64,000 nt of DNA from Flavobacterium ustbae (GTDB lineage: Bacteria; Bacteroidota; Bacteroidia; Flavobacteriales; Flavobacteriaceae): contig NZ_RPOC01000019.1 in the NCBI RefSeq assembly GCF_003946915.1, positions 1 to 64,000 on the forward strand, read 5' to 3'. The notes under the pieces were generated by a model, which had not been told where the DNA came from, did no database searches, and worked only from the letters and a program-made list of their open reading frames with translations. Shown piece by piece: positions 7,611-16,944 of the stretch (positions are counted from its first letter, which is position 1; every line of letters begins with the position of its first letter). Position numbers and translations under genes: made by a program.

Positions 7611-8519
7611 TTATAAAATCATTTCTTCGTAAGTCAAAATCGTTTCATATCCTTTTTCTAAGAAATATTCTTTAGGATCTTCTTTAGAAACCACCAAAAT
7701 AAAATCGCCTCCCCAAGCTCCAAGACTTTTAATAACACCATTAAAATCTGGAAAAACAGCCTCTTTTATAGTTTGCATTTCTAAGATATTGCTCAAATGA
7801 ATTTCATGTTTCTGAACTGCCACAGCAAATTCTTTTAAAGTCTTTGCATTTAGAATAGCATTTGTAATTTTATTATTTTCTGCAACGCTTGATGCTAAAT
7901 GATTGCTTTTGTGATTGTTATAGGAGTATATAGCCGATTTGCTGTTTTGTTTTTTATTCAAATAAACAAAATAAATATGCTCTTTAAAATCAGGATTAAA
8001 TTCAACTTGCTCTACAAAATTATCTTTTATTCTATATAAAACAGGAGTGTTATTTTGTGCGCAAGCAATATCGTAACCGCTTCCGCCAAAGCTATTATTT
8101 AGCAAAGTAAAAGCATTAATTTCTGTCCATTGTGCAATATTATTGATTAGCGTTGAAGAGGTTCCTAATCCCCAGTTTCTTGGAAAACTTAAATGTGTGC
8201 TCACTTTATATCCTTCAGAATCATCAATGAACTTTGGATTCAAAATATATGCTTCGTGCAGAATATTGACTAAAGTTGATTTTACGCTATCTGTTTGAGA
8301 ATCTGAACCTTTTATAACTTCGTCAAACAAAATGGTTTCTTCAAACCATAAGTGTTTGTCATAGTCATAACTTTTCCATTCAATTTGCTTATAATCTGAA
8401 CTTTCAATTACTAAATCCTGACCAAATTTTGTAGGTAACGCAAAAGCATCTGCTCCATCTAAAACCAGATATTCTCCAGCGATAAAAAGTTTTCCGTTAC
8501 TGTAAAATGTTTTCTTCAT
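7611..8519 (-). CDS. GYDIA-family GHMP kinase (mevalonate pathway)
   Basis: A 302-residue kinase of the GHMP superfamily. Near the N-terminus it has the substrate-side motif GKLFIAGEYLVLDG. A glycine/serine loop (NWGLGTSSTLI) lies around 115-125, and the GSGYDIA signature that names the family follows at about 145-152. In Bacteroidetes this kinase accompanies the mevalonate pathway to isopentenyl diphosphate; mevalonate kinase is a common assignment, but the exact substrate is not proven by sequence. It lies 121 bp downstream of HMG-CoA reductase on the same strand, which supports the pathway role. Confidence 0.85.
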   Translation of the reverse strand: MKKTFYSNGKLFIAGEYLVLDGADAFALPTKFGQDLVIESSDYKQIEWKSYDYDKHLWFEETILFDEVIKGSDSQTDSVKSTLVNILHEAYILNPKFIDDSEGYKVSTHLSFPRNWGLGTSSTLINNIAQWTEINAFTLLNNSFGGSGYDIACAQNNTPVLYRIKDNFVEQVEFNPDFKEHIYFVYLNKKQNSKSAIYSYNNHKSNHLASSVAENNKITNAILNAKTLKEFAVAVQKHEIHLSNILEMQTIKEAVFPDFNGVIKSLGAWGGDFILVVSKEDPKEYFLEKGYETILTYEEMIL

Positions 8520-8540
8520 ACTTCTGTAAATTCCAATATT

Positions 8541-8630
8541 TTAATTTCAAATTCCAAAACTCAAATTCCAAATTCCAAATTCTTTTAGCTTTGGAATTTG
8601 GAGTTTGTTCAGAATTAAAATGTTTGGAAT
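8541..8630. repeat. Palindromic AAATTCCA repeat cluster
   Basis: Three copies of the word AAATTCCA (8550-8580) are followed by the complementary run TTTGGAATTTGGAGTTTG (8590-8608), so the transcript of the HMG-CoA reductase/kinase operon can fold into a long hairpin between the two genes. The same words recur at about 26391-26436. It may act as a processing or stability element. Confidence 0.6.
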
Positions 8631-8640
8631 CTAACTTTAG

Positions 8641-9954
8641 TTATTTTCTTAGGTTTTCAATAAATTCTACCACAGCACTGTGAGAAACGGCTATTTTTTT
8701 GAAGTGTGTTTTAATTAAATAGCGCTCTTCATCGGTAGCTTCAAATTGATTGATAATGTTGTTAAGATGCATTTTCATGTGGCCTTCTTGAATTCCGGTT
8801 GTAGTTAAAGAACGTAATGCTGCAAAATTTTGTGCTAAACCTGCAACAGCTACAATTTCCATTAGTTCTGACGCAGAGGGTTTTTCTAAAATATCTAAAC
8901 ATAATTTTACTAAAGGATGTAAAGATGTTAAACCGCCAACAGTACCAACGGCAAGTGGAATTTCAAGCCAAAAAGTAAAAATTCCGTTTTCGATTTTCGC
9001 GTGGGATAAACTCGCATACTGGCCATTTCTGGAAGCATAAGCATGTACGCCGGCTTCTACAGCTCTAAAATCATTTCCTGTTGCCAGAATTACACCATCG
9101 ACACCATTCATGATACCTTTATTATGAGTAACGGCTCTAAAAGGCTCGACTTCTGCAATTTGTACGGCTTGAACAAAACGTTCTGCAAATTCTTGAGGAT
9201 TCGTAATATGTTTTTCTGCTAAATCTTCAATCGGACATGAAACTTCGGCTCTAACAAGGCAATGAGGAACGTAGTTAGAAAGAATACTCATTATAACTTC
9301 TAGGTTTTCACCATTTTGGCATAAGTCAGAATTTTGAGCTTCTTCTTTTAAAGTAGTTGCAAATTGCTCTAAACAAGAATTTATAAAATTGGCACCCATA
9401 CTGTCTTTTGTTTCAAAAGTAGCATGAAGCTGGTAGTAGTTTTCTAGTAAACTTCTTTTGTCTTTTAGTTTAATGTCTAAGATCCCGCCGCCACGCTGCT
9501 GCATGTTTTTGGTAATGCTTTGCGTTTCTGAAAAGAATTTTGGTTTGATTTGGTCAAAAAACTGAGTAAGTTTTTCTGCATCTCCATTATACGTAAAATG
9601 CACTTGACCAATTTTTTCGGTATCAATTACGGTTGCTTTAAAACCTCCTCTTGTTGACCAATATTTTGCAGATTTTGAAGCCGCAGCAACCACAGAGCTT
9701 TCTTCAATAGCCATCGGGATGGTTTTGTACTTTCCGTTGATTAAAAAGTTAGGGGCAACTCCAAGTGGGATGTAAAGGTTTGTAATCGTGTTTTCTATAA
9801 ATTCGTCATGAAGTTGCTGTAGCTTTTCGTCTGAATTCCAGTAATTTCTTATAATATTTTGCGCCTCTTCAGGGTTTGAAAAATATTCGTTTGCAATCCA
9901 GTTAATTTTTTCTTTTTTGGATAATTTAGAAAATCCAGCAACAGCGTTGTTCAT
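8641..9954 (-). CDS. mvaA: Hydroxymethylglutaryl-CoA reductase, class II type
   Basis: Interconverts HMG-CoA and mevalonate. The 437-residue protein has the class II signatures: ENTITNLYIPLGVAPNFLING near residues 55-75, EESSVVAAASKSAKYW, DSMGANFINSCLEQ, and THNKGIMNGVDG with the catalytic Lys. A C-terminal His lies in EGHMKMHL. In Flavobacteria this class serves biosynthesis. The ATG at 9954 is preferred; an in-frame TTG two codons upstream (9960) is less likely. It is the first gene of the unit, followed by the GYDIA kinase, and has a strong promoter. Confidence 0.95.
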   Translation of the reverse strand: MNNAVAGFSKLSKKEKINWIANEYFSNPEEAQNIIRNYWNSDEKLQQLHDEFIENTITNLYIPLGVAPNFLINGKYKTIPMAIEESSVVAAASKSAKYWSTRGGFKATVIDTEKIGQVHFTYNGDAEKLTQFFDQIKPKFFSETQSITKNMQQRGGGILDIKLKDKRSLLENYYQLHATFETKDSMGANFINSCLEQFATTLKEEAQNSDLCQNGENLEVIMSILSNYVPHCLVRAEVSCPIEDLAEKHITNPQEFAERFVQAVQIAEVEPFRAVTHNKGIMNGVDGVILATGNDFRAVEAGVHAYASRNGQYASLSHAKIENGIFTFWLEIPLAVGTVGGLTSLHPLVKLCLDILEKPSASELMEIVAVAGLAQNFAALRSLTTTGIQEGHMKMHLNNIINQFEATDEERYLIKTHFKKIAVSHSAVVEFIENLRK

Positions 9955-9983
9955 TCTCAATATATTAAATAATAATGTTGCGG

Positions 9984-10015
9984 CAAAGATACTATTTTAA
10001 GAGTTTTGTTTGCAA
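9984..10015 (-). promoter_or_regulatory. Promoter of the HMG-CoA reductase/GYDIA kinase unit
   Basis: On the minus strand TTG (10015-10013), a 21-bp spacer, then a perfect TATCTTTG (9991-9984). This is an almost ideal Bacteroidetes housekeeping promoter, about 30 bp before the ATG at 9954. Confidence 0.75.
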
Positions 10016-10134
10016 TCTATTTTGAATATCAGAATATGCAATCGTTATTTTTTTTAACATTTAACACTTAAAATGTGTATTATGTTTAAATTTTTCACTA
10101 AAATTGGGCTCTTTTTATATTTAAAATAATTCTA

Positions 10135-12306
10135 ATGAATACAAGTAAATTTACTGCAGTACTTTTATTTTTAACTGCAGTCGTTTTTGGACAGCAAAAG
10201 ATAACTGTCGAAAATGTTTTTGGCGGTACTTTCCGGGCTAAGGGAATGGATGAGCTGCAATCGCTAAAAAATACAAATCAATATACTGTTTTAAATGTTG
10301 ATATGGCGGCCAGAAGTATGCAGATTGATTTATACGATTTTGCAACGTTAAAAAAAGTATCAAATCTTATTGATACAAAAAATCATAAAGAACTTGCCGA
10401 TGGAATTGACAGCTATACTTTTGACGCTTCAGAAAAAAAGATCTTAATTGCTTGTAATTCAACTAAAATTTTCCGTCACTCTTTTACTGCTGATTATTTC
10501 CTTTATGATATTGCAGCAAAATCTCTAACTAAACTGGTTGATTTTCAAATTCAGGAACCAACATTCTCACCAGACGGAACTAAAATTGCTTATGCTAAAG
10601 AAAACAACTTATATATATATGATGTTGCTTCAAAAAAATCAACGGCAGTTACAACAGACGGAAAGAAAAATGCTGTTATAAACGGTATTACGGACTGGGT
10701 TTATGAAGAAGAATTTGCATTTGTACGTGCATTTGACTGGAGTAAAGACAGTAAAAAACTAGCTTACATTCGTTTTGACGAAAGCCAAGTTCCAGAATTT
10801 TCAATGTCAATTTTCCATAAAGATTTATATCCAAAAATCGAAACTTTTAAATATCCTAAAGCAGGAGAAAAAAACTCGGTAGTTTCATTGCATATTTATG
10901 ATGCTGCTGGAAATGGTTCTAAAAAAGTAGATTTAGGAAACTATAATGATTTTTACATTGCAAGAATGCAGTGGACAAATGATGCAAATGTGCTTTCTGC
11001 ACAAGTTTTAAACCGTCATCAAGATAATTTAGATTTACTATTTGTTGATGGCAATACAGCTACAGCAAAAGTAGTTTTGAACGAAAAAGACAAAGCTTAC
11101 GTAGATGTGACAGATAATTTAACTTTCTTAAAAGATAACAGTTTTATCTGGACAAGCGAAAAAGATGGTTTTAATCATATTTATGTGTATGATAAAAACG
11201 GAAAGCTTAAAAATCAAGTTACAAAAGGAAACTGGGAAGTTACTTCTTACTATGGTTTCGACGAAAAAAACAAAACTATTTTCTACCAATCTACAGAAAA
11301 TGGTTCTATCAACAGAGCAGTTTATCGTATTTCATTAGACGGAAAAAATAAAACAGCTTTAACTGCTAAAATTGGAACAAACGCGGCGACTTTTAGTCCA
11401 AATTTCCAATATTTTATCAATACCTATTCTAGTGCTACTCAGCCAACGACTTATACTTTAAATGAAGCAAAATCAGGAAAAGAAATTCAGGTTATTGAAA
11501 ATAATCAAGCTCTTGCTGATAAATTAAAAGGATATAACCTTCCTTCTAAAGAATTTATTGTTCTTAAAACAGCAAAAGGGAACGAATTGAATGCTTGGAT
11601 CTTAAAGCCAAAAGATTTTGATCCTTCAAAAAAATATCCTGTTTTCATGTTCCAATATTCTGGTCCAGGATCTCAGCAAGTAGCAAATCAATGGAATAAT
11701 TCTAACGATTACTGGTTTCTGTCATTGACACAGCAAGGTTATATAGTGGCTTGTGTTGACGGACGTGGAACTGGTTACAAAGGAGCAGATTTCAAAAAAG
11801 TGACTCAAAAAGAGTTAGGAAAATATGAAGTTGAAGATCAGATCGATGCTGCAAAAGTAATTGGTGCTTATTCTTATGTTGATGCTTCAAGAATTGGAAT
11901 TTTCGGATGGAGCTATGGAGGATTTATGGCTTCGAACTGTATTTTCCAAGGAAACGACGTATTCAAAATGGCAATTGCAGTTGCTCCAGTTACAAACTGG
12001 CGTTTTTACGATAGCGTTTATACAGAAAGATATATGCAGACTCCGCAGGAAAATGCAAGCGGATACGATCAAAACTCTCCTATAAATCATGTTGATAAAT
12101 TAAAAGGGAAGTTTTTATTGATTCATGGTTCTGGAGATGACAATGTTCACGTTCAGAATTCAATGCAGATGATGGAAGCTTTAATTCAGGCGAATAAACA
12201 ATTTGATTCTCAAATTTATCCAGATAAAGATCATGGTATTTATGGCGGAAACACGAGAATTCAGCTTTACAATAAAATGACAAATTTTATCAAAGAAAAT
12301 TTATAA
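10135..12306 (+). CDS. S9 family peptidase, dipeptidyl peptidase IV type
   Basis: A 723-residue secreted serine exopeptidase that removes dipeptides (typically X-Pro) from peptides. A signal peptide (1-19, ending VVFGQQ) is followed by a beta-propeller DPPIV_N domain (about 90-440) and an alpha/beta-hydrolase catalytic domain (about 500-720). By my count the catalytic Ser is Ser593 in GWSYGG, the Asp is in GSGDDNVH (668-669), and the His is His700 in DKDHGIYGG. All are present, so the enzyme should be active in the periplasm. The two POT transporters immediately downstream would import its di- and tripeptide products. Confidence 0.95.
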   Translation: MNTSKFTAVLLFLTAVVFGQQKITVENVFGGTFRAKGMDELQSLKNTNQYTVLNVDMAARSMQIDLYDFATLKKVSNLIDTKNHKELADGIDSYTFDASEKKILIACNSTKIFRHSFTADYFLYDIAAKSLTKLVDFQIQEPTFSPDGTKIAYAKENNLYIYDVASKKSTAVTTDGKKNAVINGITDWVYEEEFAFVRAFDWSKDSKKLAYIRFDESQVPEFSMSIFHKDLYPKIETFKYPKAGEKNSVVSLHIYDAAGNGSKKVDLGNYNDFYIARMQWTNDANVLSAQVLNRHQDNLDLLFVDGNTATAKVVLNEKDKAYVDVTDNLTFLKDNSFIWTSEKDGFNHIYVYDKNGKLKNQVTKGNWEVTSYYGFDEKNKTIFYQSTENGSINRAVYRISLDGKNKTALTAKIGTNAATFSPNFQYFINTYSSATQPTTYTLNEAKSGKEIQVIENNQALADKLKGYNLPSKEFIVLKTAKGNELNAWILKPKDFDPSKKYPVFMFQYSGPGSQQVANQWNNSNDYWFLSLTQQGYIVACVDGRGTGYKGADFKKVTQKELGKYEVEDQIDAAKVIGAYSYVDASRIGIFGWSYGGFMASNCIFQGNDVFKMAIAVAPVTNWRFYDSVYTERYMQTPQENASGYDQNSPINHVDKLKGKFLLIHGSGDDNVHVQNSMQMMEALIQANKQFDSQIYPDKDHGIYGGNTRIQLYNKMTNFIKENL

Positions 12307-12344
12307 TCTAAAAATATATTAAACCTAATTAAATAGACGAAAAT

Positions 12345-14021
12345 ATGGGAGAAACTCAAGTAAAAACTGCGCATCCAAAAGGACTTTGGGTATTGTTTGG
12401 AACGGAGATGTGGGAGAGGTTCAATTTTTATGGAATGCGAGCTTTATTGACTTTATTTCTTGTAAATTCATTATTAATGAAAGAAGAGGAAGCTTCGCTA
12501 ATTTATGGAGGTTTTCTTGGACTTTGTTATTTGACACCAATGTTAGGTGGTTTTGTTGCCGACCGTTATTTAGGAAACAGAAATTGTATTCTCTTAGGAG
12601 GATTATTAATGGCGATTGGGCAAATGCTTTTGTTTACCAGCGGAAGTGTTTTTGAATCGAATTTAGGTCTGGCAAAAATTATCATGTATTCTGCATTGGG
12701 TGTAATTGTTTTTGGTAACGGATTCTTCAAACCAAATATTTCTAGTATGGTTGGAAGTTTGTACCCTAAACAAGAAAAAACAAAATTAGATAGTGCATTT
12801 ACTATTTTCTATATGGGAATCAACATCGGAGCTTTTTTGGGTCAGTCAATCTGTCCATTGTTAGGAGATGTTAAAGATGCAGGCGGAATTAGAGATATTC
12901 ATGCTTTTAGATGGGGATTCATGGCCGCTTCTGTTGCAATGTTATTGGGAACAATTCTTTTTTATGTCTTAAAAAATAAATATGTAGTTTCTCCAGAAGG
13001 AAAGGCATTAGGAGGACTTCCTTCTAAAAATGATGCTTCAGATTTTGAAGAAGGAGAAGCGCAAACAGCAAATTTTTCTCCAAAAGCTTTGATTGGTGCT
13101 GGAATTGCATTTATCGCTTTAGGATTCTTTTTCCATTATGTTGTAGGTCAGAACTTAATTTACACTTTGATTTATTCAAGTGGTTTGGCTTTGGCAGGAT
13201 TAATTATTTCAGATACTTCTTTAACTAAAATTGAAAGAGACAGAATTATTGTAATTTATATTGTTTCGTTCTTTATTATTTTCTTTTGGGCGGCGTTTGA
13301 GCAAGCAGGTTCATCTTTAACTTTTATTGCAGATAACCAAACTGACAGACATTTCTTTGGCTGGGCAATGCCGCCATCGATGGTTCAGATTTTTAACGGA
13401 TTATTCGTTGTGCTTTTAGCAGTTCCATTTAGTATTCTTTGGGATACTTTAAGAGCAAAAGGAAAAGAGCCGATTTCACCTGTAAAACTTGCTGCGGGAT
13501 TAGTGATAATTTCTATCAGCTTCTTAATGATTGCGACTCAAGTTTCTTATATAGGAACTACGGGACTTTTATTAGTTAAATGGTTGATCTTATTATATTT
13601 CTTAAATACATGTGCAGAATTATGTTTGTCTCCAATTGGTTTATCATTGGTAGGTAAATTATCTCCAAAACGTTTTGCCTCATTATTATACGGAGTATTC
13701 TTCTTGTCTAATGCGTCTGGATATGCATTAGGAGGAACTTTGGGTTCTATTTTGCCAGCAACTGGAGATAAATTTGCAAAAGCAAAAGAACTAGGAATCG
13801 ATCTTCAAGCGGTTTTAGATAAAAAAATAACACCATCAGCTGAGCAATTAGCTTTATTGGATCAACATCAAATTAGTGCGCAAAATCCAATTTTTGCAGG
13901 ATTCGAAATCCATAATTTATATGAGTTCTTTATGGTTTTTGTTGTCTTGACAGGTATTGCGGCAATTTTATTATTTGCTTTAACGCCACTATTGAAAAAA
14001 TTAATGCACGGTGTTAGATAA
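12345..14021 (+). CDS. POT-family proton-coupled oligopeptide transporter (first copy)
   Basis: A 558-residue inner-membrane transporter of the PTR2/POT family, with about 12-14 helices. It has the family motif EMWERFNFYGMRALL (ExxER on helix 1), GNGFFKPNISSMVG, and FYMGINIGAFLG on helix 5. It imports di- and tripeptides with protons. It lies 38 bp after the DPP IV gene and its stop codon directly abuts the next ATG. Residues 210-225 and 480-505 are soluble insertions that make it longer than the second copy. Confidence 0.93.
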   Translation: MGETQVKTAHPKGLWVLFGTEMWERFNFYGMRALLTLFLVNSLLMKEEEASLIYGGFLGLCYLTPMLGGFVADRYLGNRNCILLGGLLMAIGQMLLFTSGSVFESNLGLAKIIMYSALGVIVFGNGFFKPNISSMVGSLYPKQEKTKLDSAFTIFYMGINIGAFLGQSICPLLGDVKDAGGIRDIHAFRWGFMAASVAMLLGTILFYVLKNKYVVSPEGKALGGLPSKNDASDFEEGEAQTANFSPKALIGAGIAFIALGFFFHYVVGQNLIYTLIYSSGLALAGLIISDTSLTKIERDRIIVIYIVSFFIIFFWAAFEQAGSSLTFIADNQTDRHFFGWAMPPSMVQIFNGLFVVLLAVPFSILWDTLRAKGKEPISPVKLAAGLVIISISFLMIATQVSYIGTTGLLLVKWLILLYFLNTCAELCLSPIGLSLVGKLSPKRFASLLYGVFFLSNASGYALGGTLGSILPATGDKFAKAKELGIDLQAVLDKKITPSAEQLALLDQHQISAQNPIFAGFEIHNLYEFFMVFVVLTGIAAILLFALTPLLKKLMHGVR

Positions 14022-15506
14022 ATGGAAAGCAAGATTACTTTAGAAGAAATTCAAAATTTTGAAGGCAAGTACCCAAAGCAATTGTGGTACTTGTTTTTTG
14101 TTGAAATGTGGGAGCGTTTTTGCTTCTACGGAATGAGAGGTGTTTTAACAATCTTTATGGTTGATCAGCTTTTATTGAAAGAAGATCACGCTAATTTACA
14201 ATACGGAGCGATTCAAGCTTTTGTGTATGCATTTACCTTCATTGGAGGTATTTTTGCAGACAAAGTTTTAGGTTTTAAAAAATCGCTTTTTTTCGGGGCA
14301 ATTGTAATGATTCTTGGGAATCTTTTAATTGCTGTTGCGCCTCATGATTTGTTTTATTATGGTATTGCATTCTCAATTATAGGAACGGGTTTCTTTAAGC
14401 CGAACGTTTCGTCAATGGTTGGAGAGCTATATAAAGAAGATGACGGTAGAAGAGATGCTGGTTACGGAATGTTTTATGCTGGAATAAATATTGGAGGACT
14501 TCTTGGAGGTGCTTTGTGCGTTTATTTAGGAAAATACTATTCTTGGGAGCTGTGTTTCCTTTCTGCGGCAATTGTAATGTTTTTAGGATTGGTAACTTTT
14601 TTAATGACTAAAAAATATTTAGGGCCAATTGGAGATTCTCCTTTATTAAATCTAGATGCCAGCAAAAGAACAAAACGTGAAATTGCAGTATATGCTCTTT
14701 CGCTTTTAAGTATTCCGCTTATTTACATCATGGTTCAAAACACCGATTATACAGATTATTTCATGTATACTATTGGTATCACAGCAGTTTTGTATTTTGT
14801 TTACGAATTATATAAATTAGGAGATGTAAAACTGCAAAAGAAGCTTTTTGCCGCCTTCTTGTTTGTTTTTTTCTATCTTTTGTTTAATGCTATTTATGAG
14901 CAGAGCGGAGGATCATTATCGCTATTTGCTAAAGATAATTTAGATAACAAACTGTTGTTTTTTAACATTGATCCAAATATTATCAATAATAGTTCAAATA
15001 CTTTCTTTGTTGTTGTATTAAGTCCGCTGATTGGTTTATTGTGGATCTGGATGGGAAAAAGAAAAATTGAACCTAATACATTGATTAAATTCGGAATTGG
15101 ATTTTTGTTTTTAGCAGCTTCATTTTATATTTTCTATTTGACTAGATTTTTTGCAGACGCGAAAGGAATTGCTTCTCTGAATGTATTTACTTTTGCTTAT
15201 TTAGTAACAACAATTGGTGAGCTTTGTTTAGGTCCTATTGGAATGTCTATTATTACAAAATTATCACCAAAACGATTATTCGGAATGATGATGGGATTGT
15301 GGTTTTTGGCATCGGCTTTCGGACAATTATTTGCGGGTAAGTTAGGGGCAGAAATTTCAAGATCAAATACTGGAGATTCCTTGTTGTCTAAATTGCAATC
15401 TTATACAGAAGGATATTATCAGTTGGCAATTTATTCTCTTGTAGCGGGAGTCGTTTTAATTGCGATTTCGCCTTTAATCAAAAAATTAATGCAAGAAGTT
15501 AAATAA
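14022..15506 (+). CDS. POT-family proton-coupled oligopeptide transporter (second copy)
   Basis: A 494-residue paralogue of the preceding gene, starting on the base after its stop. The same signatures are present: EMWERFCFYGMRGVL, GTGFFKPNVSSMVG and FYAGINIGGLLG. The two proteins differ throughout the central loop, so they are old duplicates and may differ in peptide preference. Together with DPP IV they form a compact peptide-scavenging operon. Confidence 0.93.
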   Translation: MESKITLEEIQNFEGKYPKQLWYLFFVEMWERFCFYGMRGVLTIFMVDQLLLKEDHANLQYGAIQAFVYAFTFIGGIFADKVLGFKKSLFFGAIVMILGNLLIAVAPHDLFYYGIAFSIIGTGFFKPNVSSMVGELYKEDDGRRDAGYGMFYAGINIGGLLGGALCVYLGKYYSWELCFLSAAIVMFLGLVTFLMTKKYLGPIGDSPLLNLDASKRTKREIAVYALSLLSIPLIYIMVQNTDYTDYFMYTIGITAVLYFVYELYKLGDVKLQKKLFAAFLFVFFYLLFNAIYEQSGGSLSLFAKDNLDNKLLFFNIDPNIINNSSNTFFVVVLSPLIGLLWIWMGKRKIEPNTLIKFGIGFLFLAASFYIFYLTRFFADAKGIASLNVFTFAYLVTTIGELCLGPIGMSIITKLSPKRLFGMMMGLWFLASAFGQLFAGKLGAEISRSNTGDSLLSKLQSYTEGYYQLAIYSLVAGVVLIAISPLIKKLMQEVK

Positions 15507-15554
15507 TTAAATTGTAATCACTTTTTGTATATTTTTGTGAAAAATTTCCCCATT

Positions 15555-16022
15555 ATGAAAAAAATAGTACTTATTACTTTGTTTTTAATTGGTGCTGCAA
15601 ATCTTCAGGCGCAAGAATTAAAATGGTATACAGATGTTAGAGAAGCAATTACGATAAGTAACAAAGAGCAAAAGCCTATGCTTATGTTTTTTACAGGCAG
15701 TGATTGGTGCGGTTGGTGTATTCGTTTGCAAAATGAAGTTTTAAAGACTGCTGAGTTTAAAAAATGGGCGACAGATAATGTAGTTTTAGTAGAGTTAGAT
15801 TATCCAAGATCGGTTCCTCAGACTCCAGAAGTTAAGAGTCAGAATAATGAATTGCAACAAGCGTTCGGTATTCAAGGTTTTCCAACTGTTTACTTTACAA
15901 GTGCAGAAACAAAAGATGGAAGAGTTAACTTTAAAGGTCTTGGTAAAACAGGATATGTTGCTGGCGGTCCATCAGCTTGGTTAACTGTTGCAGAAGGAAT
16001 AGTGCATCCGAAGAAATTGTAA
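15555..16022 (+). CDS. Secreted thioredoxin-fold protein with CxxC
   Basis: A 155-residue protein with a signal peptide (1-19, ending NLQAQ) and a thioredoxin-like domain. The redox motif SDWCGWC places the two cysteines at 52 and 55, and the cis-proline loop is GFPTVYF. It is probably a periplasmic thiol-disulfide protein of the thioredoxin_7/DUF255-like group. The ATG at 15555 is chosen because it starts the signal peptide; a frame opening at 15525 would add ten unlikely residues. It is the first of three tandem paralogues and the only one that keeps CxxC. Confidence 0.88.
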   Translation: MKKIVLITLFLIGAANLQAQELKWYTDVREAITISNKEQKPMLMFFTGSDWCGWCIRLQNEVLKTAEFKKWATDNVVLVELDYPRSVPQTPEVKSQNNELQQAFGIQGFPTVYFTSAETKDGRVNFKGLGKTGYVAGGPSAWLTVAEGIVHPKKL

Positions 16023-16046
16023 AATTTTTTATCTAAAATAATAAGG

Positions 16047-16080
16047 AAGGCCTTTTACATTGTAAGAGGCCTTTTTTTTT
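16047..16080 (+). terminator. Terminator after first thioredoxin-fold gene
   Basis: A stem of about 12 bp with one mismatch (16047-16058 with 16062-16073, AAGGCC outer arms), a three-base loop and nine Ts. It separates the CxxC-bearing gene from its two paralogues. Confidence 0.85.
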
Positions 16081-16181
16081 GTTTAGTAGGAAAAACTCTT
16101 TAAAAATTTCTTATCTATTGTGTATTTGGTATTTTATTATTGATAAAAAAACACATAATATATTTTTTATGCCAATAAAAA

Positions 16182-16235
16182 TTGGATAATTAAAATATAA
16201 TGTTAATTTCGTCTTGCTAATCTAACCAAAACCAA
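16182..16235 (+). promoter_or_regulatory. Promoter and leader of second thioredoxin-fold gene
   Basis: TTG at 16182-16184, a 19-bp spacer, then TAATTTCG at 16204-16211. The short leader contains TAACCAAAACCAA at 16223-16235, five bases before the ATG. The same 13-mer precedes the third paralogue at 16932-16944. Confidence 0.6.
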
Positions 16236-16240
16236 TTAAT

Positions 16241-16693
16241 ATGACTAAAAAACTACTTGCCCTAGTGTTTTTTTTAGGTTCATTTATGATGCAAGCACAA
16301 AATTTAGCATGGAGAACTAACATGACAGATGCTATTGCTATTAGTAACGACCAGAAAAAACCAATGTTGATTTTATTCACTGCCTCAGGTGTACCGGAAA
16401 ATCTTCAAAACGAAATCTTTAAAACACCAGATTTTGCTGTTTGGTCACGTGATAACGTGGTTTTAGTGAAACTGGATTTGTCCGATATCAACGCTTCAGA
16501 TAGCGATCGCGAACAAAATGCGAAATTAAAAAATGCATTTGGAGTTCAAGATCTTCCAGAAGTATGCTTTGCAATGGCGTCGGTAAGAAAAAACAAAACT
16601 ACGTTTAGCGCCTTAGGAAAAATAGCGTATAAACCGGGAGGAGCTAAAGCTTGGATTGCAGAATCAAATGCAATTTTGCATCCTGCCGAGTAG
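16241..16693 (+). CDS. Secreted thioredoxin-fold paralogue lacking CxxC (1)
   Basis: A 150-residue paralogue of the preceding gene, with a signal peptide (1-20, ending MMQAQ). The alignment is easy: WRTNMTDAIAISNDQKKPMLILFTASG matches the first gene, but where that has SDWCGWCIRLQNE this has ASGVPENLQNE, so both redox cysteines are gone. The cis-proline loop is DLPEVCF and carries a new cysteine. A redox role by CxxC is excluded; a binding or chaperone role is possible. It has its own promoter and terminator. Confidence 0.82.
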   Translation: MTKKLLALVFFLGSFMMQAQNLAWRTNMTDAIAISNDQKKPMLILFTASGVPENLQNEIFKTPDFAVWSRDNVVLVKLDLSDINASDSDREQNAKLKNAFGVQDLPEVCFAMASVRKNKTTFSALGKIAYKPGGAKAWIAESNAILHPAE

Positions 16694-16732
16694 TAAACGA
16701 TTTCATTTAACTTTTATTTTAATTTTTTTTAG

Positions 16733-16764
16733 TCCCTTTTTGTTTTACAGAAAGGGATTTTTTT
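16733..16764 (+). terminator. Terminator after second thioredoxin-fold gene
   Basis: A 7-bp stem TCCCTTT/AAAGGGA (16733-16739 with 16751-16757), followed by a run of Ts. Confidence 0.7.
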
Positions 16765-16931
16765 ATTAAAATACTCATCAAGAATTTAATGATTTTCATT
16801 AGTGTTTATTTCACATTTATTAAAAAATAAGCCATTTATTAGCAATTTGATTTTAATGCTCAGAAGTTGGTTTTTAATCTCTTAAAATTTTTATATGATT
16901 CTGTTTTTATAGTATTTTAGTTTTATTAACA

Positions 16932-16944
16932 TAACCAAAACCAA
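16932..16944 (+). promoter_or_regulatory. Shared leader motif of third thioredoxin-fold gene
   Basis: TAACCAAAACCAA, identical to 16223-16235, six bases before the ATG at 16951. A weak promoter-like TATTTTAG lies at 16913-16920. The motif may be a translation-initiation or operator element kept after duplication. Confidence 0.5.
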
